A DNA stretch of 64,000 nt from Prevotella sp. (GCA_017554105.1 JAFZIY010000008.1:54638-118637), one strand, 5' to 3'. Counted from the first letter of the stretch, positions 43,180 through 53,534 are shown. The notes: a model not told the origin generated them from the letters alone. A program made the numbers and translations.

Positions 43180-43187
43180 AATTTTGC
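43180..43187 (+). promoter_or_regulatory. -7 box of the exonuclease-rlmI-tilS unit
   Basis: TAATTTTG (43180-43187). The transcript would start near 43194, after the upstream Met at 43153, which supports the start at 43204-43207. Confidence 0.5.
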
Positions 43188-43206
43188 ATCATGTAAAGTT
43201 GAAATG

Positions 43207-43863
43207 ATGAAAAAAACGATATACAATAAGTTTGATAAGACGCAAATCTCAGCACTTCCGAGGGTTCTTTTTGAAGGAAGGATTATAACCATAATGACTG
43301 AAGGAGAGACGAGGAAGGCGGTTGACTACCTGCTTTCCCAACCCATACTCGGTATTGACACCGAAACAAGACCTGCTTTCAAGAAAGGCATGAACAACAA
43401 GGTTTCGCTGTTGCAGGTATCTACCAAGGACACCTGTTTCCTGTTCCGGCTTAATATTTTGGGTATGACTCCTGCTATACTTCAGTTACTTGAAGACACC
43501 AAAGTGCCCAAAATAGGTCTTTCTCTACATGATGACATTCATCAGTTAATGGAAAGGGCGAAGTTCAAGCCCGGTAAATTCATTGATATTCAGAAACATG
43601 TAAACGAGATAGGGGTGGAAGACCTGAGTCTTCAGAAACTCTATGCCAATCTTTTCGGACAACGCATAAGCAAGTCACAGAGGTTGTCCAATTGGGAGAG
43701 TGACATCCTCTCTGAGCGCCAAAAGCGATATGCTGCCACAGATGCATGGGCATGTATTCTGCTCTACGAGGAACTCGTGAGACTCAAGACCACAGGAGAC
43801 TACGTCTTAGTGAAGGTTCCTGAGCCGGATACTACAATCGACAACAATATAGAACAAGGATAA
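43207..43863 (+). CDS. 3'-5' exonuclease, RNase D/WRN type
   Basis: A 218-residue DEDDy exonuclease: LGIDTETRP (DxE), SLHDDIHQL and YAATDAWACILLYEEL (YxxxD) carry the four metal-binding acids. It could trim DNA or RNA 3' ends. The length and lack of an HRDC domain make it a short stand-alone form. Start at 43207 (or 43204). It is joined directly to rlmI (TAAATG) in an operon with tilS, so an RNA role is plausible. Confidence 0.88.
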   Translation: MKKTIYNKFDKTQISALPRVLFEGRIITIMTEGETRKAVDYLLSQPILGIDTETRPAFKKGMNNKVSLLQVSTKDTCFLFRLNILGMTPAILQLLEDTKVPKIGLSLHDDIHQLMERAKFKPGKFIDIQKHVNEIGVEDLSLQKLYANLFGQRISKSQRLSNWESDILSERQKRYAATDAWACILLYEELVRLKTTGDYVLVKVPEPDTTIDNNIEQG

Positions 43864-45045
43864 ATGTACAAGAACATTACGCTGAAAAGAGGAAAAGAAG
43901 AGAGCCTCAAGAGATTTCACCCGTGGGTTTTCTCTGGTGCCATTATGACTTCTGACGATGGTATCGAGGAAGGAGAGGTTGTAAGAGTGCTTACAGAAAA
44001 AGGCGATTTCATCGCTGTTGGTCATTATCAGATTGGCTCAATAGCAGTTAGGGTGTTATCTTTTGAGGACATAGAGATTGACGAAGAGTTCTTTGCCGAG
44101 CGTCTGGAGGCAGCATTGAAGATGCGTTTGAGCATAGGTGTTGCCGACAATGCCTCCAACAATACATATCGTCTGGTACATGGCGAGGGAGATAATCTGC
44201 CTGGCCTTGTCATCGACTGCTATGGTGAAACTGCCGTAATGCAGGCTCATAGTGTAGGAATGCACATGAGCAGAGTCGTTATTGCCAACAAACTTGTTGA
44301 GGTTATGGCGGGCAGGATTAAGAACGTTTTCTATAAAAGTGAGACCACATTGCCCTTCAAGGCAGAACTCGGACAGGAGAATGGTTTCATTATCGGAGGT
44401 AGTGAGGACAATACTGCCGTAGAGAACGGATTGAAGTTCCATGTCGATTGGCTGAAAGGTCAGAAGACGGGTTTCTTTGTTGACCAAAGAGAGAACCGCT
44501 CATTGCTTGAGCAGTATTCAAAGGATAAAACTGTGCTTAACATGTTCTGTTACACAGGTGGTTTCTCTTTCTATGCCATGCGGGGTGGGGCGAAAGTGGT
44601 ACATTCCGTTGACAGTAGTGCCAAGGCTATCGAACTGACCAATGCCAATGTGGAACTGAATTTCCCCGATGACACTCGCCATAAGGCGTTTTGTGACGAT
44701 GCATTCAAGTTCCTTGATAATGCGGACAACGTATATGACCTTATTATCCTCGATCCTCCTGCCTTTGCAAAGCATCGTGGAGCACTTCACAATGCATTGA
44801 AGGGCTACACAAGGCTCAATCATAAGGCTATGTCACGCATTCGCCCAGGTGGAATACTCTTCACTTTCAGTTGCAGTCAGGTGGTTACAAAGGACAATTT
44901 CCGCAATGCTGTGTTCACGGCAGCAGCAATGGCAGGCAGGAAGGTAAGGATACTTCATCAGCTTCATCAGCCCGCTGACCATCCTATTAACATATATCAC
45001 CCTGAAGGTGAGTATCTTAAAGGACTCGTTTTATACATAGAGTGA
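43864..45045 (+). CDS. rlmI: 23S rRNA (cytosine-C5-)-methyltransferase RlmI-like
   Basis: A 393-residue SAM-dependent methylase with an N-terminal PUA domain (about 1-75: HPWVFSGAI), an EEHEAD-like middle, and a Rossmann core: VLNMFCYTGGFSFYA (motif I), ILDPPAFAK (motif IV) and TFSCSQVV (motif VI with the catalytic cysteine). RlmI methylates C1962 of 23S rRNA in E. coli. It starts directly after the exonuclease stop codon and 4 bases before tilS. Confidence 0.9.
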   Translation: MYKNITLKRGKEESLKRFHPWVFSGAIMTSDDGIEEGEVVRVLTEKGDFIAVGHYQIGSIAVRVLSFEDIEIDEEFFAERLEAALKMRLSIGVADNASNNTYRLVHGEGDNLPGLVIDCYGETAVMQAHSVGMHMSRVVIANKLVEVMAGRIKNVFYKSETTLPFKAELGQENGFIIGGSEDNTAVENGLKFHVDWLKGQKTGFFVDQRENRSLLEQYSKDKTVLNMFCYTGGFSFYAMRGGAKVVHSVDSSAKAIELTNANVELNFPDDTRHKAFCDDAFKFLDNADNVYDLIILDPPAFAKHRGALHNALKGYTRLNHKAMSRIRPGGILFTFSCSQVVTKDNFRNAVFTAAAMAGRKVRILHQLHQPADHPINIYHPEGEYLKGLVLYIE

Positions 45046-45049
45046 TACT

Positions 45050-46381
45050 ATGCTGAAGAAAATTGCCCATTTCATCGCACAACAAAAACTGCTTGAAAAA
45101 GACAAGAAATATATTGTCGCCCTTTCAGGTGGAGCAGATAGCGTGTGTCTTCTCTTGGTGTTACAGAAACTTGGATATGACATCGAGGCAGCCCATTGCA
45201 ACTTTAAGTTGAGAGGAACAGAGGCAGACAGGGATGAGCAGTTTTGCATCGAACTTTGCAAGAAGCATGATATAAAGATTCATCTTGCTCACTTCGACAC
45301 AAATTTCTATGCCATTTCACATAAAATCAGCATTGAGATGGCGGCACGTGAACTCCGTTATTCCTATTTCGAAAACCTGAGAAGAGACATCTGTGCAGAT
45401 GCTGTATGTGTCGCACATCATCAGAATGATTGTGTTGAGACTGTTATCTTGAATCTTATCAGGGGCACTGGCATTCAGGGACTTGCTGGCATTCAGCCGA
45501 GGAGAGACAATATCATCAGACCTCTGTTATGTGTGTCACGCGATGAAATCGAGTGTTTTTTGAAAGAAGAAGGTCAGGAGTACATGACTGACAGCACCAA
45601 TCTTGATGACTTATATGTAAGGAACAAGATACGTCTTAACATCATTCCGATGATGGAGAAGATTAATCCTGCGGCCGTACAGAACATAATGAAGACAGCA
45701 ATAAGGGTTAACGAGGCAAATATGGTTTTCGACCATTCCATCGAAGAGGCATCTTCAAGAGTGTCCGAATTATCCGATGATATTCTCGTAATTGATATCC
45801 CGAAACTCAAGAGTGAATTATCTTCGGAATATACCTTATTCTATATATTGAAGAACTATGGCTTCAATCCTGACCAGATAGAGGCAATAGCCGCTCATAT
45901 CGATGCCCCTACAGGTACAGTTTATCTCTCTGATACCCATCAGTTGCTTTTTGACAGGGGCAGGATAATCGTGACTGAACTTGAAGAAAACACCATTTCA
46001 CTTAAGATTCCAGAAACCGGAAACTACGTGATAGGTGAAGATAGGGTGCTGAAAATAGACACTAAAATAATAGATGACACTTTCGAGATTTCCAAAGCAT
46101 GTGATACCGCAACCCTCAATGCTGACAAGGTGAGGTTCCCTTTGCTGCTCAGGAACGTAAAGAGCGGTGACAGATTTGTTCCTTTCGGTATGAAGGGTTC
46201 CAAGCTAGTAAGCGATTATCTCACCGACAAGCATTATTCCTTGAACGAAAAGCAAAAGAAACTGGTGGTTGAAGATGCAGAGGGACGGATTATTTGGCTT
46301 GTAGGAGAGAGGACAGACAACCGTTTCAGGATAGATGCCGACACAAAGAAGGCGCTCATAATCACATTAACTGATAAATAA
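45050..46381 (+). CDS. tilS: tRNA(Ile)-lysidine synthase
   Basis: A 443-residue essential enzyme that attaches lysine to C34 of tRNA-Ile(CAU) with ATP so that AUA codons are read as Ile. The PP-loop ALSGGADSV lies near residue 28; HHQNDCVETVILNLIRGTG and NKIRLNIIP are conserved. The C-terminal substrate-binding domain (about 370-440: RNVKSGDRFVPFGMKG) is present, so the protein is complete. Confidence 0.94.
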   Translation: MLKKIAHFIAQQKLLEKDKKYIVALSGGADSVCLLLVLQKLGYDIEAAHCNFKLRGTEADRDEQFCIELCKKHDIKIHLAHFDTNFYAISHKISIEMAARELRYSYFENLRRDICADAVCVAHHQNDCVETVILNLIRGTGIQGLAGIQPRRDNIIRPLLCVSRDEIECFLKEEGQEYMTDSTNLDDLYVRNKIRLNIIPMMEKINPAAVQNIMKTAIRVNEANMVFDHSIEEASSRVSELSDDILVIDIPKLKSELSSEYTLFYILKNYGFNPDQIEAIAAHIDAPTGTVYLSDTHQLLFDRGRIIVTELEENTISLKIPETGNYVIGEDRVLKIDTKIIDDTFEISKACDTATLNADKVRFPLLLRNVKSGDRFVPFGMKGSKLVSDYLTDKHYSLNEKQKKLVVEDAEGRIIWLVGERTDNRFRIDADTKKALIITLTDK

Positions 46382-46391
46382 TTTTAAATAT

Positions 46392-46422
46392 TTTGCCATA
46401 TAAAAATAATGTGGTACTTTTG
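46392..46422 (+). promoter_or_regulatory. Promoter of the secreted hypothetical gene
   Basis: TTTG (46392-46395), 19 bases, TACTTTTG (46415-46422). An ATG at 46427 lies at the expected transcript start, so 46439 is the safer start codon. Confidence 0.7.
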
Positions 46423-46438
46423 CAGAATGAAAAACAAA

Positions 46439-47113
46439 ATGGCAAAGTCGATACTTCTTATACTGGCATTGATGGTCAATAGTGTTGCCTGGGGTAAAGA
46501 CCTTACAGAGCAAGACCATGTACGTGTGACCTTAAATGATGGCACACAGATAGAAGGGTATGTCACGAAGTATTGGTCTGAGCCATCAACATTCGGCCAA
46601 ATGAACAGGGTTTTCTGGCTATCAAAGGGTATCGATGGCAATAATCCCAGTAAATACACCGCAGATGAGGTGAAAAGTATCGATTTCATCGTTAAGGTTT
46701 ATGACCGCAACTATGAGCATGTAATATCAGCTGAGGTGGCTAATCCATCCACATTCAAGCCTCATCGCTCAAAAAAACAGTTTGTCCATGTTGAGAGCAG
46801 GACTTCTCGTGGTACGGTATATTGGTGGAATGCCATAGACAGTCAGAAGATGCAGTTAGGCGCGGTGACTATGTCCACCATCTACGGAGTTTGCTTTGAG
46901 GGCGAGAACATTATTGTTCCGTTCCTTACAGGCAATGTAATCTCGATGAATGCCCTGCGCATTGTGTATAAGAAAACAGAGAGAAAAGAACTGGTGAACT
47001 ACCTTGACAAGCGCATATTGAAGGGAGGCTCAGACCTTTGGAATGAAGTTCCGCGCAATCCGATGATGTTCATGGACTTCGTGGAGGAATACTATTCCAA
47101 GGTGAAACCATAG
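46439..47113 (+). CDS. Secreted hypothetical protein
   Basis: A 224-residue exported protein; signal peptide MAKSILLILALMVNSVAWGK. The mature part starts DLTEQDHVRVTLNDGTQIEGYV, which looks like an SH3-like or Sm-like small barrel, followed by an alpha/beta region with no recognised family (TYWWNAIDSQKMQLG...NEVPRNPMMFMDFVEEYY). It has its own promoter after tilS. No function is proposed. Confidence 0.5.
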   Translation: MAKSILLILALMVNSVAWGKDLTEQDHVRVTLNDGTQIEGYVTKYWSEPSTFGQMNRVFWLSKGIDGNNPSKYTADEVKSIDFIVKVYDRNYEHVISAEVANPSTFKPHRSKKQFVHVESRTSRGTVYWWNAIDSQKMQLGAVTMSTIYGVCFEGENIIVPFLTGNVISMNALRIVYKKTERKELVNYLDKRILKGGSDLWNEVPRNPMMFMDFVEEYYSKVKP

Positions 47114-47269
47114 CATTGGTTGGGCAAAAGGGCATCTTTCGTCTGCCCAAAAGCCATCTCTGAGCATGTAAAAAGCCATCTCTGAGGGTGTCAGGAGGCA
47201 CAAGTGAGATGCTTACAAAGCACATCTGACAACAATAGAGACGTTAACAATAGATTTAATCTATAAAAG
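47114..47269. other. Intergenic stretch with hairpin and direct repeat
   Basis: TGGGCA (47121-47126) and TGCCCA (47143-47148) form a possible terminator for the preceding gene. A 16-base direct repeat AAAAGCCATCTCTGAG is at 47149-47164 and 47171-47186. No TAnnTTTG box was found before the thioesterase gene. Confidence 0.45.
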
Positions 47270-47695
47270 ATGAATGTTGAAGCAATAAAAGAGATAATCG
47301 AAAAACAACCCAATCTGTCGACAGCCTTGGGCATGCACTTCATCAGTACACCAGATGAGGACATGTGTATGGCTACAATGAAAGTTGATGAAAGAAGTCG
47401 ACAGCCTTTCGGATTCTTGAGTGGAGGAGCCTCGTTGGCACTTGCCGAGAATCTTGCGGGCGTGGGTTCTTCGGCTCTTTGTCCTGGCAAGATATGCGTA
47501 GGCATAAGTGTTAGCGGTGAGCATGTAAAGGCTGTGTCGGAAGGGGAGACTGTGACTGCAATGGCACAATTGGTGAGTAAGGGACAAAAATTGCATGTAT
47601 GGGATGTCAAGATAACCGATTCTGAAGGCGACCTGATATCTACGGTGCATGTTACTAACTACATCATCTCTCCTAAGAAGAAATCGGAAAAATGA
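47270..47695 (+). CDS. Hotdog-fold thioesterase, probable DHNA-CoA hydrolase
   Basis: A 141-residue PaaI-type hotdog thioesterase; the helix LSGGASLALAENLAG carries the catalytic Glu and the strand SGEHVKAVSEGETVTA follows. Its stop overlaps the menF start by 4 bases, and menD follows, so hydrolysis of 1,4-dihydroxy-2-naphthoyl-CoA in menaquinone synthesis is the likely job (MenI role). The function is inferred from the operon. Confidence 0.75.
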   Translation: MNVEAIKEIIEKQPNLSTALGMHFISTPDEDMCMATMKVDERSRQPFGFLSGGASLALAENLAGVGSSALCPGKICVGISVSGEHVKAVSEGETVTAMAQLVSKGQKLHVWDVKITDSEGDLISTVHVTNYIISPKKKSEK

Positions 47696-48801
47696 CAAGT
47701 TTTGCACTATTCAGACTTCCGAGAGAAGAAAAATTCACCCTGATGGTGCAGAAAGAGGGTGAGACAGAGAATGTGTTGTCGTTTAATGAATTGAATGGCA
47801 AGAGCGGTTTTGTAATTGCTCCTTTCGACATCACAGACAAAACACCATTGCTGCTGATACATCCAGACGAGACAAGTGTATATGCTTCATTTACAGATAT
47901 TGACGAGCAACTTGTTAATGAAATAAATGAATGCTCACGAGACAACAGACATGGTAAATCAGAATATCATGGAAGTGTTGATGAGCGCTCACGATATGGC
48001 ATAGACTTCAGGAATTTCCATTCGCAACTCTCAGAGGGACTATTCAGGAAAATAGTTCTTGCGAGACAGACTGAGGTCATTGGTGAGACAGATGCCCCTT
48101 TCCAATTGTTCCGCAAGGCATGTGAGTCATATCCACGAATGTACATATCCTTGTTCTCAACACCAAAGAGTGGCACGTGGCTGATAGCAACACCTGAGAT
48201 TCTGTTGGAAAACTCGGCAGACACATGGAGGACAATAGCTCTTGCAGGAACAATGAAACTTGATGGCAAGATGATGTCTTTTGACATGCCTGCTGCAGCA
48301 AGCAATAATCTTCGCTCTGCTGATATACTGTGGAGTGAGAAGAATATTCAGGAACAACGATTTGTTGCAACATATATAATGGAATGCCTTGAGCATTTCT
48401 CTGACGACATACAGGAAATAGGTCCGAAGACTACAAGGGCGGCAAACCTTATACATCTGAGGAGTGATTTCGTCTTTTCGATGGCAGAAAGTGGGATTTT
48501 GGGCGATTTAATCGCTACTCTCCATCCAACGCCTGCCGTGTGTGGACTGCCCAAGAATGGCACAAAGGAGTTCATTATTCATAATGAATCGCCATCCAGA
48601 TGCTATTACAGTGGATTCAGCGGACCACTTCTGAGCGAAATGGGAACCCACTTGTTTGTGTCACTCCGATGCATGCAGATGATTGAAGGCAGTTCCATTC
48701 TATATGCAGGTGGCGGACTTCTTGCAGACAGTTGTGAGCAACAAGAGTGGGAAGAAACAGAGGCAAAACTTGAGACAATAAGGAAAATCATAGAGAACTG
48801 A
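47692..48801 (+). CDS. menF: Isochorismate synthase
   Basis: A 369-residue chorismate-binding enzyme that turns chorismate into isochorismate, the first step of menaquinone synthesis. Family marks are KIVLARQTEV, FSTPKSGTWLIATPE, LAGTMKLDGK, LHPTPAVCGLP and YYSGFSGPL. The N-terminal domain is shorter than in E. coli MenF, as is usual in Bacteroidetes. Translationally coupled to the thioesterase. Confidence 0.9.
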   Translation: MTSFALFRLPREEKFTLMVQKEGETENVLSFNELNGKSGFVIAPFDITDKTPLLLIHPDETSVYASFTDIDEQLVNEINECSRDNRHGKSEYHGSVDERSRYGIDFRNFHSQLSEGLFRKIVLARQTEVIGETDAPFQLFRKACESYPRMYISLFSTPKSGTWLIATPEILLENSADTWRTIALAGTMKLDGKMMSFDMPAAASNNLRSADILWSEKNIQEQRFVATYIMECLEHFSDDIQEIGPKTTRAANLIHLRSDFVFSMAESGILGDLIATLHPTPAVCGLPKNGTKEFIIHNESPSRCYYSGFSGPLLSEMGTHLFVSLRCMQMIEGSSILYAGGGLLADSCEQQEWEETEAKLETIRKIIEN

Positions 48802-48823
48802 CATTAACAAACAACATAAGAAG

Positions 48824-50428
48824 GTGTATAGCAATAAAGCAAGCGTAAATATCCTAACCTCACTGCTTGTGGCTCATGGAGTGAAACACGTGGTGGTGTG
48901 CCCGGGAAGCAGAAATTCTCCGCTGGTGCATAACTTCTATGTGTGTCCTGATCTTCAATGTTTCCCTGTTACAGATGAGCGTTCTGCAGGGTTCTATGCA
49001 TTGGGTATGGCTATTGCTACGGATGGTCCGGTGGCTATATGCGTAACATCAGGAACAGCATTGTTGAATGTTGCGCCAGCAGTTGCGGAGGCATCATATC
49101 AACACAGGAGACTGATTGTGATTAGCGCAGACAGACCACAGGCTTGGATTGACCAACTTGATGGGCAGACAATGCCACAGGTAAATGCCTTCGGAGTATT
49201 TGTCAGCAAGTGCGTGAACCTTCCCGAGGTTAATGATGATGAAAGCAGATGGCTTTGCAACAGGCTTATTAACGAGGCTTTTGTCTCATCAGTGAAGTGT
49301 GGAGGCAAGCCAGTCCATATTAATGTGCCTATAAGTGAACCTTTGTTTGGTTTCAATGTCCTAGAACTTCCTAAAGAGCGTAAGATAGAATATATTGTTC
49401 CTGACAATAGCATCGATGAAATCGAGATTAATCATTTCCTCAATTCCAAACGTCCCATTATTGTAATAGGGCAGATGAGATATGACTCAGAGTTGTCTGG
49501 GATGATTGATAAAATCCGTAAAAACTATGTCGTGCTATGCGAGCCGTTGGCTTATGATGGTGGGGCAACGTGGTTCGACAAGATGTACGACACGGTTAGT
49601 GCAGACGACTCCTATGCTCCTGACTACATACTCTACACGGGTGATACCGTAGTTAGTAAGTTACTTAAACGATATATACGAAGTATCTCATGCACAGATG
49701 TTTGCATGGTGAGCGAGGATGGTGAGATTCATGATGTTACAATGCGCATGAACAGGCTTGTGGCTTGTAGTGCCAAGGACATTCTCAAGGCCATATTGAA
49801 GCATAAGAGCATTGCTGCAGAACGTTCTTTCTATGAATTGTGGAATAATGAGACTGAAAAATGTAGAAGTGAGATTTTGCCCATTTCATCGAAGGATATC
49901 CTTAAAGAGACAGCAAGGTTGTTTGAGGTAGAGCTTGAAAAACGTCCAAAGACACATCATGTTCACTATGCCAACAGCAGTTCAGTGCGTTATGGCTGCC
50001 TTTTCTCTAATCGTTATATATATGTGAATAGGGGAATCAACGGCATTGAAGGGTCTCTTTCAACTGCTGCGGGCTATTCGATGATGGTTCAGTCGAGGAC
50101 TTTCATTGTGATAGGCGACCTTTCATTCTTCTATGATTCGAATGCCCTGTGGAACAAGAACCTTAACGGTAATCTCAGGATTCTGCTCCTGAACAATGGT
50201 TGTGGAGGAATTTTCAGCAAACTGAAAGGGTTGGAGAACAGTCCTTCTCGTGATGACTGTGTGGCAGCCTCGCATGAGACATCTGCCGAGGGGTTGTGCA
50301 AGTCATATGGAATTGATTATATGTCAGCCTCCGACATTGATGATGTAAAGGCCTGTCTGCCAGTGCTTTTCGACAAGGAATCGGATGTCCCGATACTGTT
50401 GGAGGTAAAGGAAATGAAGAATTTTTAG
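48824..50428 (+). CDS. menD: SEPHCHC synthase (menaquinone synthesis)
   Basis: A 534-residue thiamine-diphosphate enzyme that joins isochorismate and 2-oxoglutarate. Conserved parts include VVVCPGSRNSPLVHN, the PP-domain GTALLNVAPAVAEASYQHRRL-type segment, and the ThDP-Mg motif GDLSFFYDSNALWN ... LNNGCGGIF. The start is GTG at 48824. Other men genes (menB, C, E) do not follow; the next gene is xylB after 75 bases. Confidence 0.92.
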   Translation: MYSNKASVNILTSLLVAHGVKHVVVCPGSRNSPLVHNFYVCPDLQCFPVTDERSAGFYALGMAIATDGPVAICVTSGTALLNVAPAVAEASYQHRRLIVISADRPQAWIDQLDGQTMPQVNAFGVFVSKCVNLPEVNDDESRWLCNRLINEAFVSSVKCGGKPVHINVPISEPLFGFNVLELPKERKIEYIVPDNSIDEIEINHFLNSKRPIIVIGQMRYDSELSGMIDKIRKNYVVLCEPLAYDGGATWFDKMYDTVSADDSYAPDYILYTGDTVVSKLLKRYIRSISCTDVCMVSEDGEIHDVTMRMNRLVACSAKDILKAILKHKSIAAERSFYELWNNETEKCRSEILPISSKDILKETARLFEVELEKRPKTHHVHYANSSSVRYGCLFSNRYIYVNRGINGIEGSLSTAAGYSMMVQSRTFIVIGDLSFFYDSNALWNKNLNGNLRILLLNNGCGGIFSKLKGLENSPSRDDCVAASHETSAEGLCKSYGIDYMSASDIDDVKACLPVLFDKESDVPILLEVKEMKNF

Positions 50429-50503
50429 TAATTTAATCAAAATAAATAGGGGGAATTTCTGTTTTAAACGTAATATAATTTAGAATCAATTAATAAAATA
50501 ATT

Positions 50504-51997
50504 ATGACTAACAGGTATTTATTAGGATTTGATGTGGGCAGTTCTTCAGTGAAAGCGTCTCTTGTTGATGCAGACACCGGTATAACTGCTGCATCCGCTT
50601 TTTTCCCAGAAAAGGAAGCTCCGATACTTGCAATCAAGGCAGGTTGGGCTGAGCAGGACCCTCAATCATGGTGGAACTATGCTAAATTGGCGTTGCAGAA
50701 GGTAATGGCAGACACTGGTGCCAAAGGTGAGGACATCAAGGCAATCGGTATCAGTTATCAGATGCACGGACTTGTATGTGTTGACAAATACCTTCAGCCA
50801 CTTCGACCCAGTATTATCTGGTGTGACTCTCGTGCTGTACCTTATGGAGAGAAGGCTTTCGAGGAACTCGGTTCAGAGAAGTGCCTGAGCCATCTGCTTA
50901 ACTCACCAGGTAACTTTACGGCTGCCAAGTTGGCTTGGGTTAAGGAGAATGAGCCAGAGATCTTCGACCAGATATACAAGATAATGCTTCCTGGTGACTA
51001 CCTTGCAATGCGCTTGAGTGGAACTGTAAATACTACTATCAGTGGTCTTTCTGAGGGTATGATGTGGGACTTCAAGGAAAAGAAGCCTGCTAAGTTCCTC
51101 TTCGATTATTTCGGATTCTCAGAGGATATGGTTGCTGACATTGTTCCTACCTTTGCCATTCAGAGTGAGGTTTCAAAGAAAGCCGCAGAGGAACTGGGAC
51201 TTAAGGAAGGCACACCAATCTCATATCGTGGTGGTGACCAGCCAAACAACGCACTTTCACTCAATGTATTCAATCCTGGTGAGATTGCTTCTACAGCAGG
51301 AACCTCAGGTGTTGTATATGGCGTTTTGGGCGAGGCTAACTATGACAAGAAGAGCCGTGTGAACACATTCGCACACGTCAACTATACCAAGAAACTTGAC
51401 CGTCTTGGAGTATTGCTTTGCATCAACGGCACTGGTATTCTGAATGCATGGGTACGTCGTAATGTTGCTCCAGAGGGAATAAGCTATGATGAGATGAATG
51501 AGATGATGGCCAATATTCCTATCGGTAGTGAGGGCGTTACTATTATTCCATTTGGAAATGGTGCAGAGCGCGTTCTTGAGAACAAGGAGATTGGTTGCTC
51601 AATTAATGGCATCAACTTCAACAAGCACTCAAAGGCACACATTATGCGTGCTGCACAGGAAGGTATCGTATTCAGCTTCTGCTACGGCATGGAAGTAATG
51701 AGCCAGATGGGTATGGAAATCAAGAAGATTCACGCCGGCAAGGCAAACATGTTCTTGAGCGAGATATTCAGAAACACACTTGCTGGTGTTAGCGGAGCCA
51801 CTATTGAGCTTTACGAGACTGATGGTTCAGTGGGTGCTGCCAAGGGTGCAGGTATGGGCTGTGGTATCTACAAAGACCACGACGAGGCATTCCATACATT
51901 GAAGAAACTGGCTGTCATCGAGCCAGACTTGGCTAACCGTTATGCTTATCTTGCAGCATACAACAACTGGAAGTCACAATTGGAAAAGAATATCTGA
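50504..51997 (+). CDS. xylB: Xylulokinase
   Basis: A 497-residue FGGY-family kinase that makes xylulose 5-phosphate from D-xylulose and ATP. LLGFDVGSSSVKASLVD (phosphate loop), SYQMHGLVCVD, GGDQPNNAL and EIFRNTLAG are typical. The 75-base upstream gap has no TAnnTTTG box, only an AT-rich stretch, so its promoter may be of another type or regulated. It lies 60 bases before xylA. Confidence 0.93.
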   Translation: MTNRYLLGFDVGSSSVKASLVDADTGITAASAFFPEKEAPILAIKAGWAEQDPQSWWNYAKLALQKVMADTGAKGEDIKAIGISYQMHGLVCVDKYLQPLRPSIIWCDSRAVPYGEKAFEELGSEKCLSHLLNSPGNFTAAKLAWVKENEPEIFDQIYKIMLPGDYLAMRLSGTVNTTISGLSEGMMWDFKEKKPAKFLFDYFGFSEDMVADIVPTFAIQSEVSKKAAEELGLKEGTPISYRGGDQPNNALSLNVFNPGEIASTAGTSGVVYGVLGEANYDKKSRVNTFAHVNYTKKLDRLGVLLCINGTGILNAWVRRNVAPEGISYDEMNEMMANIPIGSEGVTIIPFGNGAERVLENKEIGCSINGINFNKHSKAHIMRAAQEGIVFSFCYGMEVMSQMGMEIKKIHAGKANMFLSEIFRNTLAGVSGATIELYETDGSVGAAKGAGMGCGIYKDHDEAFHTLKKLAVIEPDLANRYAYLAAYNNWKSQLEKNI

Positions 51998-52057
51998 CAC
52001 AAACATTAGTATTAACTTAAGTATTAATTATAACAAACCTTTATTTAAAAAACAATT

Positions 52058-53377
52058 ATGGCAAAAGAGTATTTTCCACAAATCGGTAAGATTCCTTTCG
52101 AAGGAAAGGACAGTAAGAACCCATTAGCATTCCACTACTATGATGCTAATAAGGTTGTGATGGGTAAGACAATGAAGGAGTGGCTCCGCTTCGCTATGGC
52201 TTGGTGGCACACTCTGGGACAGGCAAGTGCTGACCCATTTGGCGGACAGACTCGTTCTTATGAGTGGGACAAGGCAGACAATGCTGTTCAGCGTGCTAAG
52301 GACAAGATGGACGCAGGTTTCGAGATTATGAACAAGCTGGGCATTGAGTTCTTCTGCTTCCATGATGTTGACCTCGTTGAGGAAGGCAACTCTGTTGAGG
52401 AGTATGAGGCAAACCTCAAGGCTATCACTGACTACGCTCAGGAGAAGATGGCTGAGAACCCTCAGATTAAGCTTCTTTGGGGTACTGCTAATGTATTCGG
52501 CAACAAGCGTTACATGAATGGTGCTTCTACCAATCCTGACTTCGATGTAGTAGCTCGTGCTATCGTTCAGATTAAGAATGCTATCGACGCTACCATTAAG
52601 CTCGGTGGTCAGAACTATGTATTCTGGGGTGGTCGTGAGGGTTACATGAGCCTTCTGAACACAGACCAGAAGCGTGAGAAGGAGCATATGGCAATGATGC
52701 TTACTCTTGCTCGTGACTATGCACGTGCTAAGGGATTCAAGGGCACATTCCTCATTGAGCCAAAGCCAATGGAGCCAACAAAGCACCAGTATGATGTTGA
52801 CACAGAGACTGTTATCGGTTTCTTGAAGGCTCACGGTCTTGAGAAGGACTTCAAGGTGAACATCGAGGTTAACCACGCTACTCTGGCAGGCCACACCTTC
52901 GAGCATGAGCTTGCATGTGCTGTTGACGCTGGTATGCTCGGTTCTATCGATGCTAACCGTGGTGATGCACAGAACGGATGGGATACAGACCAGTTCCCAA
53001 TCGACAACTACGACCTCACAATGGCTATGCTTCAGATTATCCGCAACGGTGGTCTTGGCACTGGTGGTACAAACTTCGATGCTAAGATGCGTCGTAACTC
53101 TACTGACCCAGAGGATGTATTCATCGCTCACATCAGTGGTATGGATGCTATGGCACGTGCACTTGAGAATGCAGCTGCAATCATCGAGGACGGTACACTC
53201 TGCAAGATGGTTAAGGAGCGCTACAGCAGCTTCGACGCCGGTAAGGGTAAGGACTTCGAGGAAGGCAATATGACTCTCGAGGATGTTTACGCTTATGGTA
53301 AGGAAGTTAACGAGCCAAAGACAACTTCTGGCAAGCAGGAGCTCTATGAGACAATCGTAGCTTGGTTCGCTAAGTAA
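52058..53377 (+). CDS. xylA: Xylose isomerase
   Basis: A 439-residue TIM-barrel enzyme (class II length) that converts xylose to xylulose. The catalytic His102 and Asp105 are in FCFHDVD; metal ligands are in [31 protein letters not shown] and [20 protein letters not shown]. Codon use is strongly biased, more than in neighbours, which suggests high expression. It completes the xylose pathway with xylB. Confidence 0.97.
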   Translation: MAKEYFPQIGKIPFEGKDSKNPLAFHYYDANKVVMGKTMKEWLRFAMAWWHTLGQASADPFGGQTRSYEWDKADNAVQRAKDKMDAGFEIMNKLGIEFFCFHDVDLVEEGNSVEEYEANLKAITDYAQEKMAENPQIKLLWGTANVFGNKRYMNGASTNPDFDVVARAIVQIKNAIDATIKLGGQNYVFWGGREGYMSLLNTDQKREKEHMAMMLTLARDYARAKGFKGTFLIEPKPMEPTKHQYDVDTETVIGFLKAHGLEKDFKVNIEVNHATLAGHTFEHELACAVDAGMLGSIDANRGDAQNGWDTDQFPIDNYDLTMAMLQIIRNGGLGTGGTNFDAKMRRNSTDPEDVFIAHISGMDAMARALENAAAIIEDGTLCKMVKERYSSFDAGKGKDFEEGNMTLEDVYAYGKEVNEPKTTSGKQELYETIVAWFAK

Positions 53378-53404
53378 TTGCGATAGCAGTTAAAATCACG
53401 TAAT

Positions 53405-53440
53405 AAGGACAGCTCAAGTCATTTGGGCTGTTCTTTTCTT
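53405..53440 (+). terminator. Terminator of xylBA
   Basis: GACAGCTCAAG then TTTGGGCTGTTC with a T-rich tail, 28 bases after the xylA stop. Confidence 0.75.
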
Positions 53441-53502
53441 TGTTTTAGATGACTGTGCCTTTTGTCTTCATTTTTGGAAAATAGCTGTTAATTATGCCAA
53501 AA

Positions 53503-53534
53503 TTTGCATAGTTCAAAAATATGTTGTAATTTTG
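53503..53534 (+). promoter_or_regulatory. Promoter of the endonuclease I gene
   Basis: TTTG (53503-53506), 20 bases, TAATTTTG (53527-53534). This rules out the upstream Met at 53504. Confidence 0.75.
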
